A stretch of 64,000 nucleotides of DNA. It comes from VRUE01 sp963747765 (GTDB lineage: Bacteria; Actinomycetota; Thermoleophilia; Solirubrobacterales; 70-9). The notes beneath the pieces are model-generated. The model was not told the origin of the DNA. It searched no databases and saw only the letters and a list, made by a program, of their open reading frames with translations. A program made the position numbers and the translations under genes. Below, piece by piece: positions 42,903 through 51,310 of this stretch. How positions within the stretch are numbered: position 1 is the stretch's first letter; every line of letters starts with the position of its first letter. The stretch spans positions 186,001 to 250,000 of the forward strand of contig CAVVGH010000001.1 of the NCBI GenBank assembly GCA_963747765.1. Direction: 5' to 3'.

Positions 42903-44446
42903 GGGCCCAGTAGGTAGTTGAGGAGGGCGCTGCGGGCGCCGATGGACGAGGCGGCGGCACCGGCTTCTTCGCCGCCTTCGAGGCTTTCCCCCTGTCCGAG
43001 ACCTGGGGCTTCGGGGGTGGTGAGCGGTGTTGCGGGGCCCGGCGGGGCTGCCTGCGGTTCGACCGGCCCCGGGGCCGCGGACGTGCCGCCCGTTTCAGCT
43101 TCGAGCTGTTCCTGCAATTCGAGATACAGGGCGAGCGCATCTGCGGCAGACGACGCGGAGGCGCTGCCCGAGCCGTTGAAGTTGGCTGAACAGCCGCTCT
43201 GCGGGAAGTTGACGTAGTTGGTGCAGTTGGTCAGCGTCGCAAGGCTGCGCCCGAAGTGACCATATGGGTCGAATTCGTTGGTGGCCGCAGCGCTGTTGTA
43301 GATGAGGTCGACGAGGGCATCGAACCCCTTCGTTTCCTCGGTGCTGCCCAGGAACTTGGCCAGGTTGGTGTTCGGCCGCGCCCCGGAGAGGGACAGGTCA
43401 CGAAGCTTGCGGACGACCGGATCGGCCGCGCGCAGCTTGGGCCCGGCAACTTCGCCGCTTGCCCCAAGCGACTTCAGCGAAACCGTCGAAGCGGCGGAGA
43501 AGGGGGTCAGCGCGCGGGTTGCGCTGGTCAGGGCGGGTGCGGCCTTGCCGAGATCGGCGAAGACCGGTGTCGCGGCGTCGGAGAAGCCTTCGAGCGTGTG
43601 CATCGTCTGTCGCAGCTCACGCAGGAAGGCCGGCAGTTTGCGCAGCGAGGCTTCCAGGTCGCTGCCCCGTTCGGCGCTGGCCTGCGCGGCCGCGCCGGCA
43701 TTGGAGAAGAAGCCGGCGACGCTGGCGCGCTGGCGCGCGAACGGACGGAGGATCTGCTCGGAGTCGGCGGACAGCTGAGCCAGCTGGCGGCGCTGCGAGG
43801 ACAGCACGCCGAACAGCCGGTCGACGTCGCGCAGCACGGGGTTGGCGCGCTTGACGACTTCTTCGAGGTCTTCGCCGCGGCCTGCCAGCGACGCCCCCAG
43901 TTCGTTGAGGATGAGCCGGAAGCGCTGCGCGTAGGGAAGCCGCTGGATGTTGTTGATCAGGTCGGGATCGACGCTGGTGCTGTTGTTCTCCACCGGCAGC
44001 AGGAGCTGCCCTGCGCCCGGTTGCCCCGCCGGGATCTTCCGCAGCGGCGGCGGGAGCTTGCTGCCGGGGGCGCGCGGCAGCGTCGGCCGGCAGTCGACGA
44101 ACTTCTCACCGATCAGGGACTGGGGGCGGATATAGCAGCTTGCGTCGCGGCGGAAGTCCTGGAAGCCAGGGTCGTCGATCCGCATCACGACCACGGCCTT
44201 GCCGGGTATGGCCTGCGGCTTGCCGTTCCGGTAGCTGTCGACCTCGCCCGGCATCGCGACGTCGACGGATTCGATCTTGCCGACGGTGGCGCCTCCGACC
44301 CGCACTTCCTCGCCCTTGACCATGAAGCCGGCGTTGTCGAAGATGGCGCGAACGACGTAGCCGTTGTTGCCGCCGCCGCCCGCGAGCAGGATCACGGCCA
44401 CCACGACCGCGGCGACGATTGCGGCTGTGATCAGTTTCCGTGTCAT
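42899..44446 (-). CDS. Mce-family protein, second gene of the operon
   Basis: 515 residues. Membrane helix (LITAAIVAAVVVAVILLAGGG), MCE domain (YVVRAIFDNAGFMVKGEEVRVGGATVGKI with a long insert up to EKFVDCRP), helical domain and a low-complexity C-terminus rich in P, A, G and E. The MCE domain carries an extra loop of about 25 residues (GEVDSYRNGKPQAIPGKAV), as in some other actinobacterial Mce proteins. Overlaps neighbours by 4 bases each. Confidence 0.9.
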   Translation of the reverse strand: MTRKLITAAIVAAVVVAVILLAGGGGNNGYVVRAIFDNAGFMVKGEEVRVGGATVGKIESVDVAMPGEVDSYRNGKPQAIPGKAVVVMRIDDPGFQDFRRDASCYIRPQSLIGEKFVDCRPTLPRAPGSKLPPPLRKIPAGQPGAGQLLLPVENNSTSVDPDLINNIQRLPYAQRFRLILNELGASLAGRGEDLEEVVKRANPVLRDVDRLFGVLSSQRRQLAQLSADSEQILRPFARQRASVAGFFSNAGAAAQASAERGSDLEASLRKLPAFLRELRQTMHTLEGFSDAATPVFADLGKAAPALTSATRALTPFSAASTVSLKSLGASGEVAGPKLRAADPVVRKLRDLSLSGARPNTNLAKFLGSTEETKGFDALVDLIYNSAAATNEFDPYGHFGRSLATLTNCTNYVNFPQSGCSANFNGSGSASASSAADALALYLELQEQLEAETGGTSAAPGPVEPQAAPPGPATPLTTPEAPGLGQGESLEGGEEAGAAASSIGARSALLNYLLGP

Positions 44447-45849
44447 GGTCCAGGTGGCGCGTCGGCCGGGTTGCAGTCGGAGGATGGATGGACGCCGGAG
44501 CCTGAGAAGGGCGGTTCGGTGAAGGGATTGGAGCCATCGGGCGCCGACTGGGTCGCGCTGCCGGGGCAGGGGCGCCTCGCGCTTGCCGATTCACCGAAGG
44601 CTTCGTACTGCTGGCTGGGCGTTATCGGTTCCAGCTCGCCGCTTTCGCTGTTGCGCTTGAACAGGTTGAGGGCGAACTGGACGCGCGCGTAGTGGCCGTT
44701 GCCGTCGTAGTAACCGGTGATCTGACCGAGCTTGCCGAAGCCGTTGAAGATGTCGGGCGTGTAGGCGCGGGCAAAGTTCAGGGTTGGCTGGAAGGCCGCG
44801 ATCGCCTGTTCGGCATGCGGGAAGGTCTTCGCGGAGCGTTCCTCCACAGACGGCAGGAAACCGAGCAGTTCGGCTGTGTCGTTAGCGAAGCCCTTGCGGC
44901 GGGCGCTGAGGCGGAGGTTCTTGAACACCGGCACCGCCCGCGAGAGGACCGGCCGCAGTTCGCGCAGGAACGGGGCAAGGTTCTTGGTAGCCGGCTTTGC
45001 CGTTTCGATCAGCGGGTCGAGGTCGTCGAGCGCGGCGCGCAGGTTGACGAAGGTGGTGTTGGCCTGGCGGAAGACAGGCGGCAGAAGATGCAGGGTTTCG
45101 TCGAAGGCTCTGTTCTGGGATGCGATCGCGCCGAAGGCCGTGCTCGCATTGGAGATCGCGCTGGAGAGCTCGTTGCCGCGCGCGGCAACCACGGTACTGA
45201 GCTTGCTGGAGCTGACCACGAAGCGTTCGAAGAGCCGCTCGTCGGCGTTCAGTTCGCCCACGAAGGCGTTGGTCCGGTTCAGCGCGGGCGCGAAGTACTT
45301 GAAGGCCCGGTTGGCATCCGGGCCGCGGTTGGCGAACTGTGCCGCGTTGCCGCGGATGAACTGGCCGAGGGCGCGTCGCACAGGGGTCGGGAACGTGTTG
45401 AGGAACTGATCGAGATCGACCTCGGTTGTGGTCGAGCCGAGCCTGAGGGTGGCGTTGTCTTTCAACGCCGGCTTGTTGTTGGGCCCGGGGCTGATCGAGA
45501 TGTAGTGGTTGGCCACCCCGGCCAGCGAGGTGGCGCGAACGACGGCCGTGGTGCCTTCGTGCAGTTGCTGCTCGACCGTGATGTGGATCTCGGCCAGGTT
45601 GTCGGAGGTCAGTTCGATGCTGTCGACCGACCCAACCGGCTCGCCGCCGATCAGAACCTGGTTGCCGTTGACGAGCTGGCTGGCGTTCTGGAAGAGGAGG
45701 TTGTAGCCGTAGCCTCCGCTGCCGCTGAACAGCACGATGGCGAGGGCGATCACAACCGCCGCCAGAGCAGCCAGAACCGCGACGCGGACGGGCGTCACAC
45801 CCCGACTTTGCGTCGGGCTTCGCTCCTCGCCTAAGGGATTAGCAGCCAC
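44443..45849 (-). CDS. Mce-family protein, first gene of the operon
   Basis: 468 residues from GTG 45849. Membrane helix (AVLAALAAVVIALAIVLF), MCE domain (YNLLFQNASQLVNGNQVLIGGEPVGSV ... ANHYISISPG), helical domain and a cysteine-containing, proline-rich tail. It begins 168 bases after the MMPL stop; that gap shows no obvious terminator, so read-through from the MMPL gene is possible. It is the position where yrbE genes would be expected, but none is present. Confidence 0.92.
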   Translation of the reverse strand: MAANPLGEERSPTQSRGVTPVRVAVLAALAAVVIALAIVLFSGSGGYGYNLLFQNASQLVNGNQVLIGGEPVGSVDSIELTSDNLAEIHITVEQQLHEGTTAVVRATSLAGVANHYISISPGPNNKPALKDNATLRLGSTTTEVDLDQFLNTFPTPVRRALGQFIRGNAAQFANRGPDANRAFKYFAPALNRTNAFVGELNADERLFERFVVSSSKLSTVVAARGNELSSAISNASTAFGAIASQNRAFDETLHLLPPVFRQANTTFVNLRAALDDLDPLIETAKPATKNLAPFLRELRPVLSRAVPVFKNLRLSARRKGFANDTAELLGFLPSVEERSAKTFPHAEQAIAAFQPTLNFARAYTPDIFNGFGKLGQITGYYDGNGHYARVQFALNLFKRNSESGELEPITPSQQYEAFGESASARRPCPGSATQSAPDGSNPFTEPPFSGSGVHPSSDCNPADAPPGP

Positions 45850-46017
45850 GGATCGTCGCTTGCGGTTCCCCCGCCTCCGGACCGGAGGAACGGCGCCTGA
45901 ATCGTATCCGAGCCATCACCCGCCAAGCGTGAGATCGGAGATCGCTTAACTGGAAGTCAACGCGCTGGACAGCGGCCTCTCGAGGACCCGCCGGGCGTGC
46001 CGGGGCGGGAGCTGGAA

Positions 46018-49000
46018 TCAGGCATTGAACCGCGGCAGCACACGCTCCAGGGAGCGCGGCAGCCACCAGACCCGATCGCCGAGCAGCAACATCAGCGCGG
46101 GCAGCAGAACGATGCGGACGACCGTCGCGTCGAGCAGCACCGCCACGGTCAGCCCGACCCCGAGCTGGCTGACGGTGGCGATCGGCGCCCCCGCGAAGGC
46201 GACGAATACCGCCATCATGATCGCCGCCGCGCCGGTGATCACGCGGGCGGTGCGCTGCAACCCGAACTCGATCGCGGCGGCGTTGTCGCCGTGCCGGTCG
46301 TAGTGCTCGCGCATCCTCACCAGCAGGAAGACCGCGTAGTCGATCGAGAGTCCGAAGACCACCCCGAAGATTGCCGTCGCACCCACGGCGTCCACGTAGG
46401 TGCGGCCGCCGAGCGGCCAGTCTTCCGGAAGATTGAAGAGCAGGGTGAGGACACCGAAGGCAACGGCGACCGTCACCAGGTTGAGGCCGACCGCGATTGC
46501 CGCCAGGGGAAGCGCGCGGAGGACGAGGACCAGAACGAGGAAGGTCGCCAGCGTGATCGCGGCGATGACGAATGGGATCCTCGCCCGGGTGATGCTGCTG
46601 TAGTCGTTGAGCTGCGCGGCGCCGCCGGCCACGCCGGTCCGCAGCCCGGTTTCGCTTTCGAGCGCGGCGGCCTCTGTCTCGAGCCGCTTGTCGAGTGCAA
46701 TCGAGCCCGGCGTGTTGAAGGTGTAACGCGAGATGACGAGCATCGCCGCCGCCTGGCCACCGCCCTGCAGGTCGATTGCCTGCGCCGCTCGCTCGCGGAT
46801 CCGGGGCTGAGCACCGTCGAGCGCCGACAGGACGAAGTAGCCGGAGTCGAATAGGCCCGGGGTCATCCGGTGCAGACGGCCGATCTGCCGTTCGAAGCGA
46901 ACGTCGCTGGAGAGCACCTGTACGGTGGCCCGCTGCAGTCCGGCCTGCAGCGGGTGGGACGCCCGGTAGCCCGCGGCGAGATTTTCCTCCAGGGCAGCGG
47001 CTCCGCCGCGGAGCTGCGCAAGCCCGGCGGCGAGCGCCGTGGCTCCCCCTCCGAGGCGCCCCAGGGCATCGCCCAGGCCACCGGCCGCACGAGCGATCTG
47101 CGCGGACCCGTGGGCAAGCTTCTTGCCGGCGCCTTCGAGCTTGCGGAGCGCATCGGAGAGACGCTTCGCTCCCGAGCTCAACCGCTTGATGATGATGATG
47201 CCGGAGACGAGCCAATCGGTGACCTGCTTCGCTTCTCCGGCGTCCTCAACGAGCCGCTCCTGAAGCGCCGCGAGTTCGGCCGGCAGACCGGCGTAGCCCG
47301 GCGCATAGGGGGTGCCGGTGGCCGGATCTGTGCCGCTCACGGCCGCCAGGGCGCGGCTCACGGCCGCCAGGGCGGCCTCGTAGTCGGGGTCCGACCGACC
47401 GGTCGTCATCCCGTTCAGCTGGGCCAGTGCGGCTTCCAACTGCCGGTTGGCTTCCTGCGCGGGGCCCTGCAGACGGGGCAGCGTTTCGTGTGCCTCTTGG
47501 TTGAGGGACCTCTGCAGCGCCCGCGAGCGGCGCAGTCCGTTGCGGCGCAGGTTTGGGCCAAGGCTCTGCAGACCGAACTTCAGCTGCAGGCCGGCGAGGT
47601 TGAGCCGGTGCTGGGCGCCGGCCAGCCGCCTGGTGCCCTTGGCGAAGGTGTGCAGCGCGCCAACCGCCCGTTCGCCACCCGCCATCGCCTGGCCCAGGCC
47701 CGAGGCGAGCGCCGCGGCACCGTCGTTTGCCCGGCCCGATCCTTCCGCCAGCAGGCCGGCGCCATAGCTTGCCTTGGCGACTCCCTGGCGCAGCTGCGCA
47801 ACGCCACCCGCGGCGCGGCCGAGGTTGCGGCCCAGCCGCCCCAACTGCGCCAGCGGCCCCGAATCGGTTCCGGCGAGCGCTTCAGCCACCTGGCGCAACG
47901 GCGCTGCCGCCCGCGACACCTGCGCCGGCCCGATCACCGTCTGCACGCCGGGCAGCCTGGCGACGCGCCGCTGCCAGCGACTCAGCGCCGCGAGACGCCA
48001 CGGTTCGGTGACCTCTCCCCGATCGGCAGTCGCGACGACCACGAAGGGCGCGTCATAGCCGGGGCCGACGGCCCGCACGATCCGTTCGAAGTCCTTTCTG
48101 GCGGGGTCGTCGGGGGACAGCTGCGCCTGGCTGGGCGGCCCGGTCTTCAGGGCGAGCGCCGGCGCACCGAGCAGGAGGACGACGGCGCCGATCGCGATTG
48201 CCACGGGTGCGGGCCGGCGCAGCGCGGCGGAAACGAGGACCATCAGGCGCGAGCCGCCGGCTCCGGGAGCCGGCCCGATTCTCCAGCGGTTCACGTTCGG
48301 GCCGAGCAGCGTGAGGACGGCTGGCCCCGGCACCACAGCGACCGCGACGCTGAGCGCGACCACAAGCGCCAGCGTCGCCGCCAGCGAGCCCAGCAACGAG
48401 CCGGGGACGATGAAGAACGCCACGAGCATCGAGAGCATCAACGTGCTGCCGGCAAAGACGGTGGTGCGACCGGCGGTGCGCCGCGTCACCCGCGCCGCGT
48501 CGGGCGCGGAAGCGCCGGCCGCCAGCTCTTCGCGGAACCTGGAGACCATCAGCAGCGAGTAGTCGATCCCCAGCGCCAGTCCCATCATCGTGCAGACCGT
48601 GAGCGCGAAGGCGTCGACGCTGAACCGGTCGGCGAGGATTGAAAGCAAGCCCCGTGAGGTGAGCACGGTGATCGCGCCAAAGGCAAGTGGCACCGCGGCT
48701 GCGAGTGGCGAGCGGAAGACGAGGAGCAGGACGATCAGGAGGATCGGCAGGGCGATCAGCTCACCGCGCTCGGTGGCGGCGATCGAATCGTCCTGAATCG
48801 CGCGCGAGAGGGTCGCGAAGCCGGTTTGGGTCTGCTGGACCGGGGGATGGATCTCCGTCTCGAGGATCTGTTCCAGCTGCGGGACGGTTTCGTTGACCGC
48901 CGCGTCGATCGGGACGTGGAAGTCAGCGATCACGAGGGCGCGGTTCGGGTCGGGGCGGAGCCGCTGCACCGAGCCGCGGTCCCAGGGCGACAGGGTCGTA

Positions 49001-49326
49001 ACGCCGGGATTGCGTCGCAGGGCGCGGATCAGCGCCGGGCCCTGGCGGTCCAGCGCCCCGGCGGGCCCGCGCAGCAGGATCACGAACGGTGCGCTGTCGC
49101 CGAAGTGTTCGCGCAGCATTCGATTGGCGCGCGAGGACGAGCTGCCGGGAATGTCGAGGCTGGTGGGGCTGAGCTTCCCCTCGACGCCCACGCCGATCAC
49201 CGCCAGCACGACGAGGAAGACGAGCGATCCCGCGAGCACCCGGCGCGGGTGACTGAGCAGCGGCGATTTGCGCTCGCCCCGATCAGGCGTACGGTCGCGC
49301 CCCCTGCTCCTCCTCAAACGCACCAT
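46018..49326 (-). CDS. MMPL/RND-family lipid transporter
   Basis: 1102 residues. Two sets of about five to six membrane helices, each with an MMPL motif: GIDYSLLMVSRFREEL near 254 and SIDYAVFLLVRMREHY near 1020. A large first extracytoplasmic domain and a very long second one (about 420-860) with Gly/Ala/Leu-rich helical repeats (AAGGVAQLRQGV, GLGDALGRLGGGATALAAGLAQLRGG) like YhgE-type transporters. It probably exports lipids or lipoglycans using the proton gradient. No clear ribosome binding site precedes ATG 49326, and only 38 bases separate it from divergent paralogue C. Confidence 0.93.
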   Translation of the reverse strand: MVRLRRSRGRDRTPDRGERKSPLLSHPRRVLAGSLVFLVVLAVIGVGVEGKLSPTSLDIPGSSSSRANRMLREHFGDSAPFVILLRGPAGALDRQGPALIRALRRNPGVTTLSPWDRGSVQRLRPDPNRALVIADFHVPIDAAVNETVPQLEQILETEIHPPVQQTQTGFATLSRAIQDDSIAATERGELIALPILLIVLLLVFRSPLAAAVPLAFGAITVLTSRGLLSILADRFSVDAFALTVCTMMGLALGIDYSLLMVSRFREELAAGASAPDAARVTRRTAGRTTVFAGSTLMLSMLVAFFIVPGSLLGSLAATLALVVALSVAVAVVPGPAVLTLLGPNVNRWRIGPAPGAGGSRLMVLVSAALRRPAPVAIAIGAVVLLLGAPALALKTGPPSQAQLSPDDPARKDFERIVRAVGPGYDAPFVVVATADRGEVTEPWRLAALSRWQRRVARLPGVQTVIGPAQVSRAAAPLRQVAEALAGTDSGPLAQLGRLGRNLGRAAGGVAQLRQGVAKASYGAGLLAEGSGRANDGAAALASGLGQAMAGGERAVGALHTFAKGTRRLAGAQHRLNLAGLQLKFGLQSLGPNLRRNGLRRSRALQRSLNQEAHETLPRLQGPAQEANRQLEAALAQLNGMTTGRSDPDYEAALAAVSRALAAVSGTDPATGTPYAPGYAGLPAELAALQERLVEDAGEAKQVTDWLVSGIIIIKRLSSGAKRLSDALRKLEGAGKKLAHGSAQIARAAGGLGDALGRLGGGATALAAGLAQLRGGAAALEENLAAGYRASHPLQAGLQRATVQVLSSDVRFERQIGRLHRMTPGLFDSGYFVLSALDGAQPRIRERAAQAIDLQGGGQAAAMLVISRYTFNTPGSIALDKRLETEAAALESETGLRTGVAGGAAQLNDYSSITRARIPFVIAAITLATFLVLVLVLRALPLAAIAVGLNLVTVAVAFGVLTLLFNLPEDWPLGGRTYVDAVGATAIFGVVFGLSIDYAVFLLVRMREHYDRHGDNAAAIEFGLQRTARVITGAAAIMMAVFVAFAGAPIATVSQLGVGLTVAVLLDATVVRIVLLPALMLLLGDRVWWLPRSLERVLPRFNA

Positions 49327-49364
49327 GCTAGTTTGGCGGTCAGGGACTGCGGAGGGGGCTGACC

Positions 49365-50132
49365 ATGCGGAAGACTCTGTTAAGACTGATGGTGCCGGCT
49401 TGCATCGTTGCGATGCTGGCGGCCGGCGCGGCGGAGGCGATCACCCTCAGGGTCGGCAACATCGTCATCACCGGCGACGGCGGCTTCACGCCCACCAGGC
49501 TGCCGAAGACCGAGGACGCACCGATCAAGCTTTACGGGCACGCGAAGTTCGGCACCACCGACGGCACCCGTCCCTCGCCGCTGCGGCGCTTGGTGCTGGA
49601 ATTCGACAAGCACGGCTCGGTCGAGACCCGCGGGCTCGAAAAATGCATGATGCGCAAACTCGTGGCGACGACCACCAAGGTCGCGCGCAAGCTCTGCCCC
49701 GAAGCGATCGTCGGCACGGGCTTTGGCACGGCGCTGGTGGAGCTGCCCGAACAGCGCGGGATCGAGGCTTCCTCGCCGCTCACCCTCTTCAACGGCCCCG
49801 TCAAGCACGGCAACCCCACCGTGCTCGGGCACGCCCACATCGACTACCCGGGACCGACCACCTACGTCATCCTGATCGAGATCCAGAAGATCCACAACGG
49901 CCGCTATGGCTTCAAGACGGTCGCCAACTTCCCCCGGATCGTCAACGACTACGGCTCGCCGCTCTACGGGCGCCTGAAAATCGGTCGCGAATGGATGTAC
50001 AAGGGCAAGCGGCTGAGCTACGCCAATGCGCGCTGCGCCGACGGCCGCCTGCAGGCCAACGCGGAATTCAGCTTCAAGAACGGCGACTCCGTCCAGGGCA
50101 CCGTCTTCAAGCCCTGCAAGGTTCGTAAGTAG
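49365..50132 (+). CDS. Secreted four-cysteine protein, paralogue C
   Basis: 255 residues; the same family as A and B but more divergent. Signal (MRKTLLRLMVPACIVAMLAAGAAEA), GNIVITGDGGFTPTRLPKTEDAPI, GTTDGTRPSPLRRLVLEFDKHG, KCMMRKLVA, ARKLCPEAIVGTGFG, LTLFNGPVKHGNPTV, IEIQKIHNGRYGFKTVANFPRI and a final FKPCKVRK. GGAGGGG lies about 9 bases upstream of the ATG. It is divergent from the MMPL gene with 38 bases between, so shared control is likely. Confidence 0.78.
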   Translation: MRKTLLRLMVPACIVAMLAAGAAEAITLRVGNIVITGDGGFTPTRLPKTEDAPIKLYGHAKFGTTDGTRPSPLRRLVLEFDKHGSVETRGLEKCMMRKLVATTTKVARKLCPEAIVGTGFGTALVELPEQRGIEASSPLTLFNGPVKHGNPTVLGHAHIDYPGPTTYVILIEIQKIHNGRYGFKTVANFPRIVNDYGSPLYGRLKIGREWMYKGKRLSYANARCADGRLQANAEFSFKNGDSVQGTVFKPCKVRK

Positions 50133-50195
50133 CGGCCCCACCGGGCCGTGACGAGCGCGCGCTACCCTGACCGTGACAGGGTGTTTACGGAGGTG

Positions 50196-50957
50196 ATGAG
50201 GACGAGGCGGCGATTGGCCCTGGCTGTGCTCTTGGCGATCTGCGCCGGGCTTCTCGGCGGCTCCGCCAACGCTGCCTACGTCAGAATCGGGAATCTCGTG
50301 CTGCGCGCGGACGGCGGCTTTGCGCCGCGGGACCTGCCCAAGAGCCAGTACGCGCCGATTCACTTTCAGGGACACGGTGAGATCGAAACGACCGACGGGT
50401 CGATGCCACCACAGCTGCGCCACGTGAAACTGGAATTCGACCGGGACGGAAGGCTGACGACCGCGGGACTGCCGGTCTGCCAACCGAGCCAGATCGAGGC
50501 GACCACCTCCGCGCAGGCCCGCAAGCTCTGCCACGGAGCGATAGTCGGCACCGGCCACGTCGGGGCCATCGTCGATCTGGCCGGGGCGCGCCTGCGCATC
50601 CGTTCGCCGCTGACGCTCTTCAACGGGCCCCGCCAGGGCCGCAACTGGACCGTCGTGGCCCACGCACAGGCCAGTGTCCCCATCTTCGAGAGCTACGTGG
50701 TGGTGGTCCCGATCGAACGCCGCCGCGGAACGTATGGCTATCGCAGCAGCTTCGACGTCCCCCCGTTCGCCGCCGGACTCGGCTCCCTGACCCACGTCGA
50801 CGCGAGAATCGGACGGCGCTATACCCATCGCGGCCGCCAGCGCAGCTATGTCTCGGCCCGATGCTCGGACGGTATCCTGCAGACCCAGGGTTACTTCGGC
50901 TTCGCCGACGGAACAGTCGTCTACGGCAGCGTCTTCAAGGCCTGCAGGGCTCGCTGA
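50196..50957 (+). CDS. Secreted four-cysteine protein, paralogue D
   Basis: 253 residues from ATG 50196; a near-perfect Shine-Dalgarno (GGAGGTGAT) overlaps this ATG, so TTG 50214 could be the true start. Signal peptide, IGNLVLRADGGFAPRDLPKSQYAPI, ETTDGSMPPQLRHVKLEFDRDG, two mid-chain cysteines, CHGAIVGTGHVG, LTLFNGPRQGRN, IERRRGTYGYRSSFDVPPF, ARCSDGILQTQGYFGF and a final Cys. Lies 63 bases after paralogue C; probably co-transcribed. Confidence 0.76.
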   Translation: MRTRRRLALAVLLAICAGLLGGSANAAYVRIGNLVLRADGGFAPRDLPKSQYAPIHFQGHGEIETTDGSMPPQLRHVKLEFDRDGRLTTAGLPVCQPSQIEATTSAQARKLCHGAIVGTGHVGAIVDLAGARLRIRSPLTLFNGPRQGRNWTVVAHAQASVPIFESYVVVVPIERRRGTYGYRSSFDVPPFAAGLGSLTHVDARIGRRYTHRGRQRSYVSARCSDGILQTQGYFGFADGTVVYGSVFKACRAR

Positions 50958-51025
50958 GCCGGTTCTGCGCAACCGGCGGGGCCGCTCTGTAAGGACGGCG
51001 CCGCCTTCCTATACTTGCCCGTCGC

Positions 51026-51099
51026 GGGCCGTTAGCTCAACTGGCTAGAGCAGGAGCCTCTTAAGCTCAAGGTTGAAGGTTCGAGTCCTTCACGGCCCA
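51026..51099 (+). tRNA. tRNA-Lys (anticodon CTT)
   Basis: Acceptor GGGCCGT/ACGGCCC, D arm GCTC/GAGC, anticodon loop CTCTTAA giving CTT (reads AAG), T arm GAAGG-TTCGAGT-CCTTC, discriminator A. The anticodon stem GGAGC/GCTCA has one terminal mismatch. A hairpin and the transposase module follow it directly. Confidence 0.95.
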
Positions 51100-51102
51100 C
51101 TC

Positions 51103-51125
51103 GGAGGTCTTCACCTTTGACCTCC
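51103..51125. terminator. Hairpin just after tRNA-Lys
   Basis: GGAGGTC-TTCACCTTT-GACCTCC, a perfect 7-bp stem, 3 bases after the tRNA. It may end the tRNA transcript; there is no T run. The next 180 bases hold no gene, but a tandem near-repeat CGGCCAYCGKTTCTCCCCAC at 51222 and 51245. Confidence 0.45.
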
Positions 51126-51310
51126 AATCATGTTCACGTTTGGATCGGACGAACCGCGCTTCGCGGTGGCGTCGGATGTCCATCGACTCCTCCGGGAGTG
51201 GCCATTCAACTTCCCTGCCCACGGCCACCGTTTCTCCCCACCGGCGGCCATCGGTTCTCCCCACGCACTGAGCTGTCGCTGACCGTCTCGGCGAAGGCGA
51301 AGCGAAGGGG

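Noticed and set aside
45850..46017. yrbE permease genes before the first mce gene
   Set aside because: The gap is 168 bases with no hydrophobic ORF; the upstream gene is MMPL.
51190..51310. Fragment of another IS between tRNA-Lys and the transposase
   Set aside because: A tandem near-repeat is visible, but there is not enough coding or terminal sequence to support an IS call.
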